Of a DNA stretch of 64,000 nucleotides, positions 45,679 to 55,856 are shown piece after piece; the first letter of the stretch is position 1, and each line of letters starts with the position of its first letter. A program made the position numbers and the translations under genes. Below the pieces are notes generated by a model that saw only the letters and a program-made list of their open reading frames with translations, ran no database searches and was not told the DNA's origin. The DNA comes from Polynucleobacter sp. UB-Piko-W3 (GTDB lineage: Bacteria > Pseudomonadota > Gammaproteobacteria > Burkholderiales > Burkholderiaceae), in assembly GCF_018881635.1 (NCBI RefSeq), contig NZ_JACVPY010000002.1:519545-583544 (forward strand), written 5' to 3'.

Positions 45679-46823
45679 AGAATTTGATGCAACTACTTCG
45701 CCATTACATGGCGATTCTTGGTCTTGTGATCATAGCCGCAGGTGCCTTGACAGCTTGTAAATCAGTTACTAGTAACGATACTGTTGATTACAAAGCTACT
45801 GGAGCGGTGCGCGGCCCTAATTTATCTTATCCGCCGGATTTGATTACCGCTCAAGCAGATCGTCGTTATATTGTTCAAGACGGCACTGCAACGATGTCGG
45901 AATATAACGCAGCGATGAAAAAATCAGTTCAGATGCGCAATAGCGTGATGACCGGCATACCAGGAATGCGAATTGCACGAGATGGTGAGCGTCGTTGGTT
46001 GGTGGTTGAAAAACCCGCCACAGAGCTTTACCCGCAGGTTAAGGATTTTTGGCAAGAAAACGGTTTCTTGTTAGTGGTTGATTCACCATCTACTGGGATC
46101 ATGGAAACCGATTGGGCAGAAAATCGTGGCAAGATTGCTCAGGATTGGATTCGCTCAACCATTGGTGGCGCTTTAGACTCTATCTATGACACTGGTGAGC
46201 GCGACAAATATAAAACCCGTTTAGAGGCTCCCAAGCCTGATGAAACTGAGATTTACATTACGCAAAAAGGCGCTCTGGAAAAGTGTGTGACGGATGCAAC
46301 GAGTCAGTGTATCTCCACCATATGGACTAGCCGTCCTAATGATCCTGAATTAGAGGCTGTATTCTTAGCGCGCTTAATGGAGCGTCTGGGCATGACTCAA
46401 GAGCAGGCCAAGGCAATGGTCGCAGCGCCTTTAGGCCCCAAGACTCCAAAAGCAAAATTAGTCCAAGAAGCCAATAAACAGACTTATATCGTATTGAGCG
46501 CTGGTTTTGATCGCTCATGGCGTGATGTAGGTTTGGCTCTGGATCGTTCTAACTTTACAGTCGAAGATCGCAATCGTTCCGCGGGTGTTTACTATGTTCG
46601 TTACGTAAATACCAAAGATGTAGGTGATACCAAGGGCTTCTTTTCAAATCTCTTCAGCAGTAAGGATGACGCAATGTTGAAGGCCAAGAAGTATCAAGTG
46701 GTCGTTAAGAGTACTGGAGAGAATTCAGCGAACGTCTATGTTCAAGATGCCGATGGTAAGCCAGAAAATACACCGGCTGGCGTCCAATTATTAACCTTAC
46801 TCAATGATCAGTTAGCAAAATAG
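45675..46823 (+). CDS. bamC: outer membrane assembly lipoprotein BamC (NlpB)
   Basis: 382 residues. A lipoprotein signal ends in LTAC with the lipidated cysteine C28. The unstructured N-terminus has [19 protein letters not shown], the segment that docks on BamD. Two helix-grip domains follow ([20 protein letters not shown] and [20 protein letters not shown]). It is an accessory subunit of the BAM complex in the outer membrane. It is translationally coupled to dapA and followed by a strong terminator. Confidence 0.93.
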   Translation: MKNLMQLLRHYMAILGLVIIAAGALTACKSVTSNDTVDYKATGAVRGPNLSYPPDLITAQADRRYIVQDGTATMSEYNAAMKKSVQMRNSVMTGIPGMRIARDGERRWLVVEKPATELYPQVKDFWQENGFLLVVDSPSTGIMETDWAENRGKIAQDWIRSTIGGALDSIYDTGERDKYKTRLEAPKPDETEIYITQKGALEKCVTDATSQCISTIWTSRPNDPELEAVFLARLMERLGMTQEQAKAMVAAPLGPKTPKAKLVQEANKQTYIVLSAGFDRSWRDVGLALDRSNFTVEDRNRSAGVYYVRYVNTKDVGDTKGFFSNLFSSKDDAMLKAKKYQVVVKSTGENSANVYVQDADGKPENTPAGVQLLTLLNDQLAK

Positions 46824-46840
46824 ATCAGTTCAAGTAATAA

Positions 46841-46868
46841 AAAAAGCCGCTTTAGAGCGGCTTTTTTT
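46841..46868. terminator. bidirectional terminator between bamC and the small lipoprotein gene
   Basis: AAAAAGCCGC (46841-46850) pairs with GCGGCTTTTT (46857-46866) around TTTAGA, with a T-run to 46868. The A-run on the other side serves the convergent minus-strand gene. Confidence 0.9.
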
Positions 46869-46882
46869 CATCCAGAAGAAGA

Positions 46883-47050
46883 TTACTTCTTAGCGTCAGC
46901 AGCAGGAGCAGCGGGAGCAGCAGCAGGAGCTTCAGCAGCAGGAGCAGCTGGAGCAGCAGCAGGAGCTTCAGCAGGTTTTGCTTCTTCTTTTTTACCGCAA
47001 GCGGCTAAGGCGATAGCTAAGATTGCAACGAATACGAGTGACTTCTTCAT
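46883..47050 (-). CDS. small Ala/Pro-repeat lipoprotein
   Basis: 55 residues. MKKSLVFVAILAIALAACGK is a lipoprotein signal with a lipobox ending at C18. KKEEAKP and then an Ala/Pro/Glu-rich tail with two copies of a 12-residue unit of the type AEAPAAAPAAPA complete it, ending ADAKK. Two direct DNA repeats of 36 bp encode the tail. A clear GAGGGAATC-type Shine-Dalgarno precedes the ATG. Short lipoproteins of this build are common and often very abundant in Polynucleobacter-like genomes. No function is known; a periplasmic spacer or envelope-packing role is a guess. Confidence 0.8.
   Translation of the reverse strand: MKKSLVFVAILAIALAACGKKEEAKPAEAPAAAPAAPAAEAPAAAPAAPAADAKK
46899..46970. repeat. 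36-bp tandem repeat, two copies
   Basis: 46899-46934 and 46935-46970 are identical except for one base (CGG versus CTG). They lie within the small lipoprotein gene and keep its frame, so copy number could change without frameshift. Confidence 0.85.
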
Positions 47051-47146
47051 TTGTGATTCCCTCTAAAAAATTAAACAACAATGATCTGTAATTGTGATGA
47101 AAATTCCTAGGGATTGCCCCTAGGTGATTTCCAGTATAGATTATAT

Positions 47147-48391
47147 CTATACTGACTTTGCACTCTCAAAAACCAGCCAGCCTGCAAGGTAGGCTTCATA
47201 AAGGGTACTCTGATTACTAAGTTGCGGTTTCGTGCCCACCAGTGCTTTTTTGGCTGAGAGGATTCGCCAAGCTTGTGCGATATCCTCGGGCTGACCTTGG
47301 CTCATATTTTCGCCATTGCAAAAGACTTCTTTGCCAAGACTCAGAATGCGTGTTTGGGGGCTTGGTAGAAGCTTCTTTAAACCAAGTTGTTTGGAAAATC
47401 GACTAGGGCTTAGAGGCTTTGCTGGGCCCTCAAAAAAAGCCTGTGGTTTAGGTTCGGATAGGTAGGCTGTGATGCCAGGTAAAAACCGATGTACTTGATC
47501 TAATTGCAACTCGCGAAGCTTGACTGTGATTTGCTTGATGAGCTCTTCTGGAAGTTGCTCGGCATTCAGGCTGGCTTTTTGCCTTGGATCGGCAAATTTC
47601 TGTTCAAGCTCAGGCATTTCTTCTAGAGATTCAGCTAAGCGCCATAAACCTTCTTGTAGTAATTCTTTAAAGCTAGGAGACCTAAAGCCAACAGACCAAG
47701 TTTGACAACCTGCATCCAGAGCAACACCATCATGGGCAATATGTGGTGGCAAGTAAAGCATATCGCCTGGCTCTAAGACCCAGTCATGCTCAGGCTTAAA
47801 GTGCTGCAAAATTTTGAGAGGCAGATTGGGGCTCAGACTTAAATCTTTTTGCTGGGATATTTGCCAGCGTCTTGTGCCAGACATCTGAATTAAAAAAACA
47901 TCGTAAGAGTCAAAGTGGGGTCCAACGCCACCACCAATTCCGGCAATGCTAATCATTAAATCATCCAGACGGGCATCTGGGATAAAGCGAAACCAGGAGA
48001 GAATTTTTGCAGCAGCAGGGTGATGGGCTTCCATCCCTTGAAGTAGTAGCGTCCAATTGGGTTTACTCAATGCTGGGATAGATTTTTTTGAAAATGGACC
48101 AGCGTTAAAGCTCCATGGATTTGATTTAATGAGTCTGGATTCAACCCCATCTTGGCTGGCAAGTGCAATCAGTTCACTTGCAGTGATAGGGCTGCCCAAG
48201 CTTTCCTGATTTTGTTCGGCTAGCGTAAATGCAGGAATGGCTCCACGGATCAATAGCGGTTTTTTGTGCCAATAGCTTTCCATGAATAAATTGGGGCTAA
48301 TCCCCCCAAATAATGCCCAAGGCTCATTTAGAGGCAGATTTTGAGGGGCCTTGGGGGGCTGATAGGGTTTGCTCAAGTAAAATGAAGTCAT
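47147..48391 (-). CDS. JmjC-like cupin, ribosomal-protein-arginine hydroxylase RoxA (YcfD) type
   Basis: 414 residues from ATG 48391; an upstream TTG at 48409 is less likely. MESYWHKKPLLIRGAIP is the N-terminal signature of the YcfD/MINA/NO66 oxygenases. The iron ligands are in VGPHFDSYDVFLIQ (HxD) and LPPHIAHDGVAL (second His). E. coli YcfD hydroxylates an arginine of ribosomal protein L16 using 2-oxoglutarate and oxygen. The C-terminal winged-helix-like part is present. It diverges from the FKBP gene with about 50 bases between them. Confidence 0.88.
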   Translation of the reverse strand: MTSFYLSKPYQPPKAPQNLPLNEPWALFGGISPNLFMESYWHKKPLLIRGAIPAFTLAEQNQESLGSPITASELIALASQDGVESRLIKSNPWSFNAGPFSKKSIPALSKPNWTLLLQGMEAHHPAAAKILSWFRFIPDARLDDLMISIAGIGGGVGPHFDSYDVFLIQMSGTRRWQISQQKDLSLSPNLPLKILQHFKPEHDWVLEPGDMLYLPPHIAHDGVALDAGCQTWSVGFRSPSFKELLQEGLWRLAESLEEMPELEQKFADPRQKASLNAEQLPEELIKQITVKLRELQLDQVHRFLPGITAYLSEPKPQAFFEGPAKPLSPSRFSKQLGLKKLLPSPQTRILSLGKEVFCNGENMSQGQPEDIAQAWRILSAKKALVGTKPQLSNQSTLYEAYLAGWLVFESAKSV

Positions 48392-48444
48392 AAAGTGAAA
48401 GCTTAGCAAAAACTCATAAAAAACGAATGTTCGACAGATTTCGC

Positions 48445-49053
48445 ATGAAGATTGAAAAAAATACCATCGTATCCCTTCGCTATAAGTTAACTGATGCTCA
48501 AAATAATGTCATTGAAGAACCAGATTCTCCGATGGTATACCTGCACGGCGGTTATGAGGGGACTTTCCCAAAAATAGAAACTCTTTTAGATGGCCAAGAT
48601 ATTGGTTATGAAACAACTATTCAGCTTGAGCCAAGCGAGGCTTTTGGTGAGTATGATCCAGAGCTTCTGAAGATTGAGCCACGCACGCGTTTTCCTGAGC
48701 CACTTGAAGTGGGTATGCAATTTGAAGGAATACCAGACGCTGACGAAGCATCAGATGTAACAGATGATCCTGATTCTGATGATGAGCCACTGATTTATAC
48801 AGTGACTGATGTTGCAGATAGTCAAGTAGTGCTTGATGGTAATCATCCCTTAGCAGGGATGGCTTTGCGTTTTTGGGTTCAGGTTGAAGACATCCGCGCT
48901 GCTACAGAAGACGAGATCCAAAATCGACATCCAAAAGGGGGTGAGAGTTTTACTTTTGGAATGCCCAATGATGATGGGGATGATGCAGATGAGGAAGCTT
49001 TTTCAGGATCTGCCTCAGGCTCAATAAGCCCCAACCCACGTACACTTCATTAA
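48445..49053 (+). CDS. SlyD-like FKBP-type peptidyl-prolyl isomerase
   Basis: 202 residues from the conserved start MKIEKNTIVSLRYKLTDAQ; ATG 48427 would add six residues. The FKBP core with an insert-in-flap chaperone domain shows in SPMVYLHGGYEGTFPKIE, YETTIQLEPSEAFGEYD and LDGNHPLAGMALRFWV. The chaperone-domain region carries an acidic insertion DVTDDPDSDDEPL not found in typical SlyD. The C-terminal tail is acidic and Ser/Gly-rich and lacks the His-rich metal tail of E. coli SlyD. It would assist folding in the cytoplasm. Confidence 0.88.
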   Translation: MKIEKNTIVSLRYKLTDAQNNVIEEPDSPMVYLHGGYEGTFPKIETLLDGQDIGYETTIQLEPSEAFGEYDPELLKIEPRTRFPEPLEVGMQFEGIPDADEASDVTDDPDSDDEPLIYTVTDVADSQVVLDGNHPLAGMALRFWVQVEDIRAATEDEIQNRHPKGGESFTFGMPNDDGDDADEEAFSGSASGSISPNPRTLH

Positions 49054-49068
49054 ATAGTATTACCGCTT

Positions 49069-49827
49069 TTACTCTTTAAGCCACTCTTTGATGGCATCCA
49101 AGTCCCGCTTGGTATCGCTTGAACTTGAGGCATCAGTTGGGGCGTTACTCAGCTTGGCTAATGCTTTTTCTAGCGCAGCAATCTTGGCTTCTTGTTCAAT
49201 CGTTGCATCAATTAAGCCCTTGAGCGCCATTGATACTGGGTCATCGACATTTGGCGTTACGCCATAAGCAGAAAAATATTCTTTTGTTTTGCTGTCAGCG
49301 CTTTGTGGCAAGTCTGGGTGCAGGATGCGTGCAGGTATTCCAACAGCAGTGGCACCCGCTGGGATTTCTTTTAAGACTACTGCGTTTGATCCAACCCGTG
49401 CACCGTCGCCAACAGTAAATCCACCAAGCACTTTTGCGCCAGCGCTCACAACTACACCTTTGCCCAAAGTGGGGTGGCGTTTAACGCCTTTATAAAGTGA
49501 AGTTCCACCTAAGGTTACGCCTTGATAAATTGTGCAGTCATCGCCGATTTCAGTAGTCTCACCAATAACAATGCCAAGACCGTGATCTAAAAATACACGA
49601 CGACCAATCTTTGCGCCCGGATGAATTTCAATACCGGTAATGAACCGAGAGATCATGGATAAGACGCGCGCAATCCACTTAAGACCTAGGTTCCATAAAA
49701 AGTGAGAGATGCGATGTAGCCAAACGGCATGCAAGCCCTGGTAGCAAGTAATAACCTCAAGGCGGTTTCTTGCGGCGGGGTCTCTGGCAATAATGGAGTC
49801 GACTTGGTCGAATAGTGAATTAGACAT
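49069..49827 (-). CDS. cysE: serine O-acetyltransferase
   Basis: 252 residues. The left-handed beta-helix hexapeptide region spans about 65-165 with HPGAKIGRRVFLDHGLGIVI, GETTEIGDDCTIYQGVTLGG and RHPTLGKGVVVSAGAKVLGG. The short N-terminal helical domain is the form found in the NifP/CysE group. It acetylates serine for cysteine synthesis and links to the organism's sulfur metabolism. A C-terminal extension after YFSAYGV is helical (IAALEKALAKL), possibly coiled coil. Upstream is trmJ in the same orientation. Confidence 0.93.
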   Translation of the reverse strand: MSNSLFDQVDSIIARDPAARNRLEVITCYQGLHAVWLHRISHFLWNLGLKWIARVLSMISRFITGIEIHPGAKIGRRVFLDHGLGIVIGETTEIGDDCTIYQGVTLGGTSLYKGVKRHPTLGKGVVVSAGAKVLGGFTVGDGARVGSNAVVLKEIPAGATAVGIPARILHPDLPQSADSKTKEYFSAYGVTPNVDDPVSMALKGLIDATIEQEAKIAALEKALAKLSNAPTDASSSSDTKRDLDAIKEWLKE

Positions 49828-49850
49828 GGTTTGATTTTAACGGGATGCGC

Positions 49851-50600
49851 TTATTTTCTCTGGAGCATCTGTTTGGCAATCCCCCGCAAGAGATCGATTT
49901 CTTCTTTATGCAGCCGGCTACGAGCAAATAATGCCTGCAAGCGAGGCATGAGCTTTTTGGGATGATTGGGGTCTAGATAGCCTATGGCCTCAAGGCCTTC
50001 ACGCCAATGGTCGAGCATGGCTGCTATGGCAGCAGGATCGGCTAATTGCGCCAATTCCTCACGATTTACCATCATTTCTGGCTTGCCAGTCTCACTCAGG
50101 CCCTCTCTGAGGGTGTAGGCACAGACCATGAGGGCTTGGGCTAGGTTAAGGGAAGGGTATGCAGGATTGGCGTCTAACCAAACTCTATGAGTACATAAAG
50201 ATAGGTGATCGTTGTCTAAACCTGTTCGCTCTGGCCCAAATACTAAAGCGACTCTTCCTTGGTTGGCTACAGATTCCTGTATGAGGGCGCGAGCTGATAC
50301 CCAGTCTATAGCTGGCGGACCAAATTCCCGATCTCGGCTGGTTAGGCCAAGCACTACTGAGCATCCTTGAATTGCCGAGGCTAAAGAGTTTGACTCTTGG
50401 GATGACTCTAGAACATCAACCGCACCGCTTGCCAAAGCAATGGCTTCTGACTCTTTGGCCACATTCTGCATTTTTGGGTTAATCAGACGTAGATCACTAA
50501 AGCCCATTGTTTTTAGGGCTCGCGCCGCGGATCCAACATTGCCAGGATGACTGGTTTCAACTAGAACCCAGCGTAGTAATTGGGATTTCTCGGGATTCAT
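49851..50600 (-). CDS. trmJ: tRNA (cytidine/uridine-2'-O-)-methyltransferase TrmJ
   Basis: 249 residues. SPOUT fold motifs: VLVETSHPGNVGSAARALKT, LGLTSRDREFGPP, VALVFGPERTGLDNDHL and SLNLAQALMVCAYTLRE. TrmJ methylates position 32 of several tRNAs. It starts next to suhB (divergent, about 130 bases), a neighbour pair common in Proteobacteria. cysE follows after 23 bases. The C-terminal helical tail is normal. Confidence 0.93.
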   Translation of the reverse strand: MNPEKSQLLRWVLVETSHPGNVGSAARALKTMGFSDLRLINPKMQNVAKESEAIALASGAVDVLESSQESNSLASAIQGCSVVLGLTSRDREFGPPAIDWVSARALIQESVANQGRVALVFGPERTGLDNDHLSLCTHRVWLDANPAYPSLNLAQALMVCAYTLREGLSETGKPEMMVNREELAQLADPAAIAAMLDHWREGLEAIGYLDPNHPKKLMPRLQALFARSRLHKEEIDLLRGIAKQMLQRK

Positions 50601-50729
50601 AGGTTGCTTATCAGTATCAAGGGAGGCTCAAAGCACTAATCGTTTAGAATCAGGGTATTCGCTTGGTATTGTCATGCAGTTTAGGCAATATTACAGGCTC
50701 GTTCTTATTTAATTTGTCCATCAATACTT

Positions 50730-51518
50730 ATGCATCCCATGTTAAATGTGGCCGTAAAGGCTGCCCGTCGTGCTGGAACTGTGATTAACCGAGCTTCTCT
50801 TAATTTAGAGCGCTTACAGGTTGATCGCAAACAACACAATGATTTCGTAACCGAGGTGGACAAAGCCGCAGAAGCGGCAATCATTGAAACACTCAGTGAG
50901 GCCTATCCAACCCATGGATTTTTGGCTGAAGAAACGGGCGAACATAACATCGACGCAGAGAACGTGTGGATCATTGATCCACTGGATGGCACAACCAACT
51001 TTATTCATGGCTTTCCGCAATATGCAGTGTCGATTGCATTGGCAGTTAATGGCGTAACTCAACAAGCAGTAGTTTATGACCCAACGCGTGATGAGTTATT
51101 TACGGCTACTCGTGGAGCTGGCGCATATTTAGATCGCCGCCGCTTACGTGTTGCCACCCAAGATCGCCTAGTAAGCTCTTTACTGGGCACTGGTTTTCCA
51201 TATCGCGAAGATCAAGACTTGGAAAAATATTTAAAAATCTTTGCAGAGATGACGCGACAGTGCGCTGGCTTACGCCGCCCTGGTGCTGCATCCTTAGACT
51301 TAGCTTATGTTGCTGCAGGTCGTTACGATGGCTTCTTTGAAAGTGATCTGAAGCCCTGGGACATGGCAGCAGGAGCCTTATTGATTACCGAGTCAGGTGG
51401 CTTGGTTGGCAATTATCGCGGTGAAGAAGGCTTTCTCAAAAGTGGCGAAGTGATGGCCGCGAATCCTAGAATCTTTGCACAGATGGTGCAGTGTTTATCC
51501 AAATACTCTAATACCTAA
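50730..51518 (+). CDS. suhB: inositol-1-monophosphatase family protein SuhB
   Basis: 262 residues. The start [18 protein letters not shown] is conserved. The Mg2+ motif [12 protein letters not shown] contains D83 and D86. FLAEETGEH gives an earlier ligand and [14 protein letters not shown] the last aspartate. In E. coli SuhB also takes part in rRNA antitermination. It diverges from trmJ and converges on lpxH with a 21-base gap. Confidence 0.94.
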   Translation: MHPMLNVAVKAARRAGTVINRASLNLERLQVDRKQHNDFVTEVDKAAEAAIIETLSEAYPTHGFLAEETGEHNIDAENVWIIDPLDGTTNFIHGFPQYAVSIALAVNGVTQQAVVYDPTRDELFTATRGAGAYLDRRRLRVATQDRLVSSLLGTGFPYREDQDLEKYLKIFAEMTRQCAGLRRPGAASLDLAYVAAGRYDGFFESDLKPWDMAAGALLITESGGLVGNYRGEEGFLKSGEVMAANPRIFAQMVQCLSKYSNT

Positions 51519-51539
51519 GAATTTAATAAACTGATCTGT

Positions 51540-52328
51540 TTAAGTTTTGCTCAGATCGATAGAGCGTACACCTTGATTATTAATAGATAGTGCGCTTGCT
51601 CTTGGGACAGTTCTCACTGGGTGATCTAGATCCCAGTCTGATAATACCCAGCGTTGCCACGTTTGCTGACCTAATTGCTCATGGTGATGGGCAGGTAAAT
51701 GGGTATGGCCATGTATTAACTTATCCATAGACCATTTCTTCATGATTGCAGCACATGCCTCTAGGGTCACATTGGTTCGCATACCATTGCGCGCAGTTGA
51801 TTTACTTGCGCTATGTTGATATTGGGTGTGACGATTGCTACGAAGGCGGTTAGCAATTGAGCGGCGCCAGTTGAGCGGCATGCTTAAGAACAATTTCTGG
51901 ATCCAAGGCTTCCTGACGATACCGCGAAAGATCTGATAGCCAATATCTGCGGTACACAAAGAGTCACCATGGCAGACAAGATATTTTTCGCCAGCGATTT
52001 CAATGAGGGATGGGTCAGCCAAAAGAGTCATGCCTGTTTTTTTCAAAAAACTATGGCCAATTAAGAAATCCCGGTTACCGTGAACATAATAGGTTTTAGT
52101 TTTCGCTGACAGATTCGCCAGTGCGCTCAGTACTTCCTGCTGGAATGGTGAACTCGAAGAAGTGTCATCGCCTACCCAATACTCGAACAGATCACCTAGA
52201 ATAAAAACAGCTTCTGCCTTGGGAGCTTCCTTTTCACAGAAGTCAAAAAAGCGTTGCGCCGTCAAGGGCATTGACGGCGTCAGATGGATATCTGAGATGA
52301 GCAGTGCGCTCGAGTATTGCGGAATCAT
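51540..52328 (-). CDS. lpxH: UDP-2,3-diacylglucosamine diphosphatase LpxH
   Basis: 262 residues. The metallophosphoesterase motifs are [47 protein letters not shown] and [15 protein letters not shown]. LpxH cleaves UDP-diacylglucosamine to lipid X in lipid A synthesis at the inner membrane. Its start overlaps the ppiB stop by 4 bases. This ppiB-lpxH order is shared with other Betaproteobacteria. Confidence 0.95.
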   Translation of the reverse strand: MIPQYSSALLISDIHLTPSMPLTAQRFFDFCEKEAPKAEAVFILGDLFEYWVGDDTSSSSPFQQEVLSALANLSAKTKTYYVHGNRDFLIGHSFLKKTGMTLLADPSLIEIAGEKYLVCHGDSLCTADIGYQIFRGIVRKPWIQKLFLSMPLNWRRSIANRLRSNRHTQYQHSASKSTARNGMRTNVTLEACAAIMKKWSMDKLIHGHTHLPAHHHEQLGQQTWQRWVLSDWDLDHPVRTVPRASALSINNQGVRSIDLSKT

Positions 52329-52828
52329 TCCTCGAGAACGCTTGCCTTATCAATCAGGACGTCTTCAGATGGCACATCTTGATGAAAGCCAGAGCTGCCA
52401 GTTTTTACTTTACCAATAGTGTCCACAATGTTCATGCCATCGGTAACTTTGCCAAAGACGGCATAGCCCCAACCCTGAGCATTGGGCGCGGTGTGATTTA
52501 AAAAATCATTGTCATTTGTATTGATGAAAAATTGCGCTGTAGCAGAGTGTGGATCGCTAGTGCGGGCCATCGCTACGGTGTAGCGGTCATTCTTAAGACC
52601 GTTATTCGCTTCGTTTTCAATCTCAGCACCGGTAGGTTTTTGTTTCATGCCGGCAGTCATGCCGCCGCCTTGAATCATAAAGTTATTAATGACGCGATGA
52701 AAGATCGTGCCATCATAGTGGCCGCTCTTGACGTATTGCAAAAAATTAGCAACGCTCTTAGGGGCTTTTTTAGAATCAAGACTCAGTGTGATGTCACCAT
52801 GATTCGTTTTTAACAGTACTTTAGCCAT
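52325..52828 (-). CDS. ppiB: cytoplasmic peptidyl-prolyl cis-trans isomerase B (cyclophilin)
   Basis: 167 residues. Cyclophilin core: [18 protein letters not shown] with the catalytic arginine in FHRV, then [20 protein letters not shown] and [15 protein letters not shown]. No signal peptide is seen, so it is the cytosolic PpiB type. The start shares one base with the stop of the upstream TPR gene (TAATG), and the end overlaps lpxH. Confidence 0.95.
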   Translation of the reverse strand: MAKVLLKTNHGDITLSLDSKKAPKSVANFLQYVKSGHYDGTIFHRVINNFMIQGGGMTAGMKQKPTGAEIENEANNGLKNDRYTVAMARTSDPHSATAQFFINTNDNDFLNHTAPNAQGWGYAVFGKVTDGMNIVDTIGKVKTGSSGFHQDVPSEDVLIDKASVLEE

Positions 52829-53712
52829 TATTTGGATCTACTTTCTGGAAGGTTGGTGGATGGAGTATCAATTCGTTGTGTATCAGTTGCATTGAGTGGG
52901 CGATTTTCAATCTGATTAAGCTGACGCTTTGGAGGGGGCTTCAATATATCCGTTAGGGCTTTAGACCTTCTGGTGTATTGACCTTGATTGAGTTGCGCAT
53001 TTTTTGCTGCATTCTCATATGCTTGCGCACCAAGACGAATATAGATTTCGCCTAAATTAGCAGAGGCAATCGCGTAGCTTGGGCGAAGCTTCAAAGCGAG
53101 CTCTAAATAATCTCTCGCTTCAATCCAGTTCTCCTGGTTAGCAGCGATTGCGGCTAGATTGTTATAGGGTTCAGGTAGCTCCGGAAATTGCTGGGTAATT
53201 TCAATTAAGGTTTTTTTAGCTTGAGTAAATTGACGCATCTCCATTTGTACTCGGGCCTTCACAAAACGCAGTTGTACATTACGCGGGGTCTTCTTGAGTT
53301 GAGAGTTAATCAAATCAATCGCATCTTCAAATTTACGAGCTTTGACTAGTTTTTCAACATCAGAGGGGACTGCATTTTTGGTAATAGGATCTGGCTCAAT
53401 AATTAAGAAGGATAGGAGAGGCAGCGCCACAGTCTCAGAGAGCCCTGAATTTAATGGGTCATAAGCAGTATCGCTAGATAGCCGCGGAGGGTCATTGGGA
53501 CTGTATCCCCCCAAATAGCCCTGAGGAGCAGTAGAAGATTTCATTTCTTGAGTATTTGCTGCCCGAATTTCCGCATCTGCACGCTGTTGGGCGGGGGTAC
53601 TGCAGCCTAAAATCAAGCCTGTGGCAAACATTGCAGCAAGAATCTTGAAAATATTACGGGGTGGTGCTGGGATGGTAGCGGGCATAGGGGAGGGGGTATA
53701 AAACTGGCTCAT
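52828..53712 (-). CDS. TPR-repeat lipoprotein
   Basis: 294 residues. A probable lipoprotein signal has its lipobox LILGC with C37; the hydrophobic core [14 protein letters not shown] precedes it. Two or more tetratricopeptide repeats lie at about 120-225 ([55 protein letters not shown]). The C-terminal part is polar and probably unstructured. TPRs suggest a protein-protein scaffold at the envelope; no partner is known. It starts the unit TPR-ppiB-lpxH and diverges from cysS. Confidence 0.82.
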   Translation of the reverse strand: MSQFYTPSPMPATIPAPPRNIFKILAAMFATGLILGCSTPAQQRADAEIRAANTQEMKSSTAPQGYLGGYSPNDPPRLSSDTAYDPLNSGLSETVALPLLSFLIIEPDPITKNAVPSDVEKLVKARKFEDAIDLINSQLKKTPRNVQLRFVKARVQMEMRQFTQAKKTLIEITQQFPELPEPYNNLAAIAANQENWIEARDYLELALKLRPSYAIASANLGEIYIRLGAQAYENAAKNAQLNQGQYTRRSKALTDILKPPPKRQLNQIENRPLNATDTQRIDTPSTNLPESRSK

Positions 53713-53772
53713 TCGATATACTCAGCGCTCAGTCTAACAAATTGGCGCTACTTGCCCCACCTTTATAGCCCT

Positions 53773-55191
53773 ATGCTGCAAATCTATAACACCCTAAACC
53801 GCTCAAAGCAGGCATTTGAGCCCATCGTACCGGGCCAGGTGAAGATGTATGTCTGCGGCATGACAGTGTATGACTTCTGCCACATTGGCCATGCAAGGGT
53901 CATGATTGTCTTTGATATGGTGGTGAGATGGCTACGCGCAAGTGGTTATGAGGTGCTTTATGTTCGTAATATCACCGATATTGACGACAAGATTATTCAG
54001 CGCGCTATTGAAAATGGCGAACCTATTTCTACTCTTACCAATCGCTTTATTGATGCCATGCATGCCGACTCTGATGAGTTGGGTTTAATGCATCCCGACC
54101 AAGAGCCAAGAGCAACCGATTTCATTGCTCAGATGCAGGGCATGATTGGTAAGCTCATTGAAAATGAATTGGCGTATCAATCGGACAATGGTGATGTTAA
54201 TTTCGCAGTGCGCTTGCTCCCAAGATATGGTCAGCTTTCTGGTAAGTCCTTGGATGAACTCAATGCGGGTGAGCGTGTGGCGATTGTTGGTGGCAAACGT
54301 GACCCCTTGGATTTTGTTCTCTGGAAAAGCGCTAAGCCACAAGAGCCTGCAGATACCCGCTGGGCATCACCATGGGGTGAGGGCAGACCAGGTTGGCACA
54401 TCGAGTGCTCCGCAATGTCTTGCGACTTATTAGGTGAGCATTTTGATATTCATGGCGGCGGCGCTGATTTACAGTTCCCCCATCATGAAAATGAGATTGC
54501 CCAAAGTGAAGGCACTTTGTATGGCAAAAATCGCAAAGAGGACGATGCTCCATTCGTAAATTATTGGATGCATAACGGCCATATTCGTGTCAATGAAGAG
54601 AAGATGTCTAAATCTCTAGGCAACTTCTTCTTAATTCGTGACGTTCTGAAAAGCTTTGATCCAGAAGTGCTGCGTTTCTTCATGCTCAAGGCGCATTATC
54701 GAAGCCCGATTAATTACAGCGATCCGCAACTGGAAGAGGCACGTGCTGGCTTAGTGAGGCTCTATACAGCCCTGGCCCAAGCTGAAGCTAAGACCGTTAC
54801 CCTTGATCCTCAAAACTTGTGGGCTAAGCGTTTTGCTGATGCGATGAATGATGACTTCAATACCCCCGAGGCCATTGCCGTGCTGTTTGATCTAGCAAGC
54901 GAGGTCAATCGTGCCCAGGGTGCCGAGCAACAGGCCCTAGCTAGCACTATGAGGTCACTCGCTAACTCGCTTAATTTCTTGCAACGTGACCCAACCGAAT
55001 TCTTGCAAGCAGGATCAAAGCAAGACAGTGGCTTAAGCGCAGCTCAAATTGAAGAACAAATTACCCAGCGACTAGCCGCAAAGCTTGCAAAAGATTTTGC
55101 TAAATCTGATTTGATTCGTAAGACACTTTTAGATCAAGGTGTAGTTTTAGAAGATAAGCCAGGCGGCTTGACAGAATGGCGAAGAACTTAG
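53773..55191 (+). CDS. cysS: cysteinyl-tRNA synthetase
   Basis: 472 residues from ATG 53773; an in-frame TTG upstream at 53752 is less likely. HIGH at 37-40 ([10 protein letters not shown]) and KMSKS at 277-281 are present. C28 is one of the zinc ligands that select cysteine, with others in WHIECSAMS and [26 protein letters not shown] is the usual start. The 3' end overlaps the glycosylase gene by 16 bases. Confidence 0.96.
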   Translation: MLQIYNTLNRSKQAFEPIVPGQVKMYVCGMTVYDFCHIGHARVMIVFDMVVRWLRASGYEVLYVRNITDIDDKIIQRAIENGEPISTLTNRFIDAMHADSDELGLMHPDQEPRATDFIAQMQGMIGKLIENELAYQSDNGDVNFAVRLLPRYGQLSGKSLDELNAGERVAIVGGKRDPLDFVLWKSAKPQEPADTRWASPWGEGRPGWHIECSAMSCDLLGEHFDIHGGGADLQFPHHENEIAQSEGTLYGKNRKEDDAPFVNYWMHNGHIRVNEEKMSKSLGNFFLIRDVLKSFDPEVLRFFMLKAHYRSPINYSDPQLEEARAGLVRLYTALAQAEAKTVTLDPQNLWAKRFADAMNDDFNTPEAIAVLFDLASEVNRAQGAEQQALASTMRSLANSLNFLQRDPTEFLQAGSKQDSGLSAAQIEEQITQRLAAKLAKDFAKSDLIRKTLLDQGVVLEDKPGGLTEWRRT

Positions 55192-55847
55192 TGACTACAG
55201 TTAAAGAAAAATCGATTTTGCAAGAAATTGCCCCAGAATATTGGGAGCAAGCTTGTCGTGAGCTCATGAAGCAGGATCGCATCCTCAAAAAACTCATTCC
55301 AAAATATGGCTCTGGTTTTTTAGTGACCCGTGGCGATGCATTTACGACATTAGCTAGAGCGATCGTAGGGCAGCAAATTTCGGTAGCTGCTGCCCAGGCA
55401 GTTTGGGATCGAGTAGTGATTGCCAGTAAGAAAAAAGTTATTCCTAAAAATATCTTGCTGCTATCTGTTGAAGAATTACGAGCCGCTGGCTTATCGGGTC
55501 GTAAAGTGGAATACATCAAAGATTTGGCTGATCACTTTGATTCTGGACGATTGCATGCCAATCAATGGAAAGATATGGACGATGAGAGCGTCATCAAGGA
55601 ATTAAGCTCAATTCGAGGAATTGGGCGCTGGACAGCAGAAATGTTCCTGATTTTCAATATGGTGCGTCCCGACATCCTGCCATTAGACGATGTTGGCCTG
55701 ATTAAGGCCATTTCCCTCAATTACTTCAGTGGAGAGCCTGTAAGCCGCCATGAAGCCAGGGAGGTGTCCGCAAACTGGGCCCCGTGGCGTACGGTTGCCA
55801 CCTGGTATATGTGGAGAAGTATCGACCCCATTCCGGTTGAATATTAA
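55176..55847 (+). CDS. DNA-3-methyladenine glycosylase II-like (AlkA type) HhH-GPD protein
   Basis: 223 residues. The helix-hairpin-helix and GPD loop are [18 protein letters not shown] followed by [16 protein letters not shown], with the catalytic aspartate at D172. [19 protein letters not shown] is the family's FGFRG-like first helix region. It removes alkylated purines from DNA. It lacks the N-terminal extra domain of E. coli AlkA, like the short form in many bacteria. Translation overlaps cysS; accA starts 9 bases downstream. Confidence 0.88.
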   Translation: MAKNLVTTVKEKSILQEIAPEYWEQACRELMKQDRILKKLIPKYGSGFLVTRGDAFTTLARAIVGQQISVAAAQAVWDRVVIASKKKVIPKNILLLSVEELRAAGLSGRKVEYIKDLADHFDSGRLHANQWKDMDDESVIKELSSIRGIGRWTAEMFLIFNMVRPDILPLDDVGLIKAISLNYFSGEPVSRHEAREVSANWAPWRTVATWYMWRSIDPIPVEY

Positions 55848-55856
55848 AATCAGACT

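Noticed and set aside
46899-46970. Two direct repeats considered as a CRISPR remnant
   Set aside because: The copies are adjacent without spacers and encode the Ala/Pro tail of a lipoprotein in frame; no cas genes are seen.
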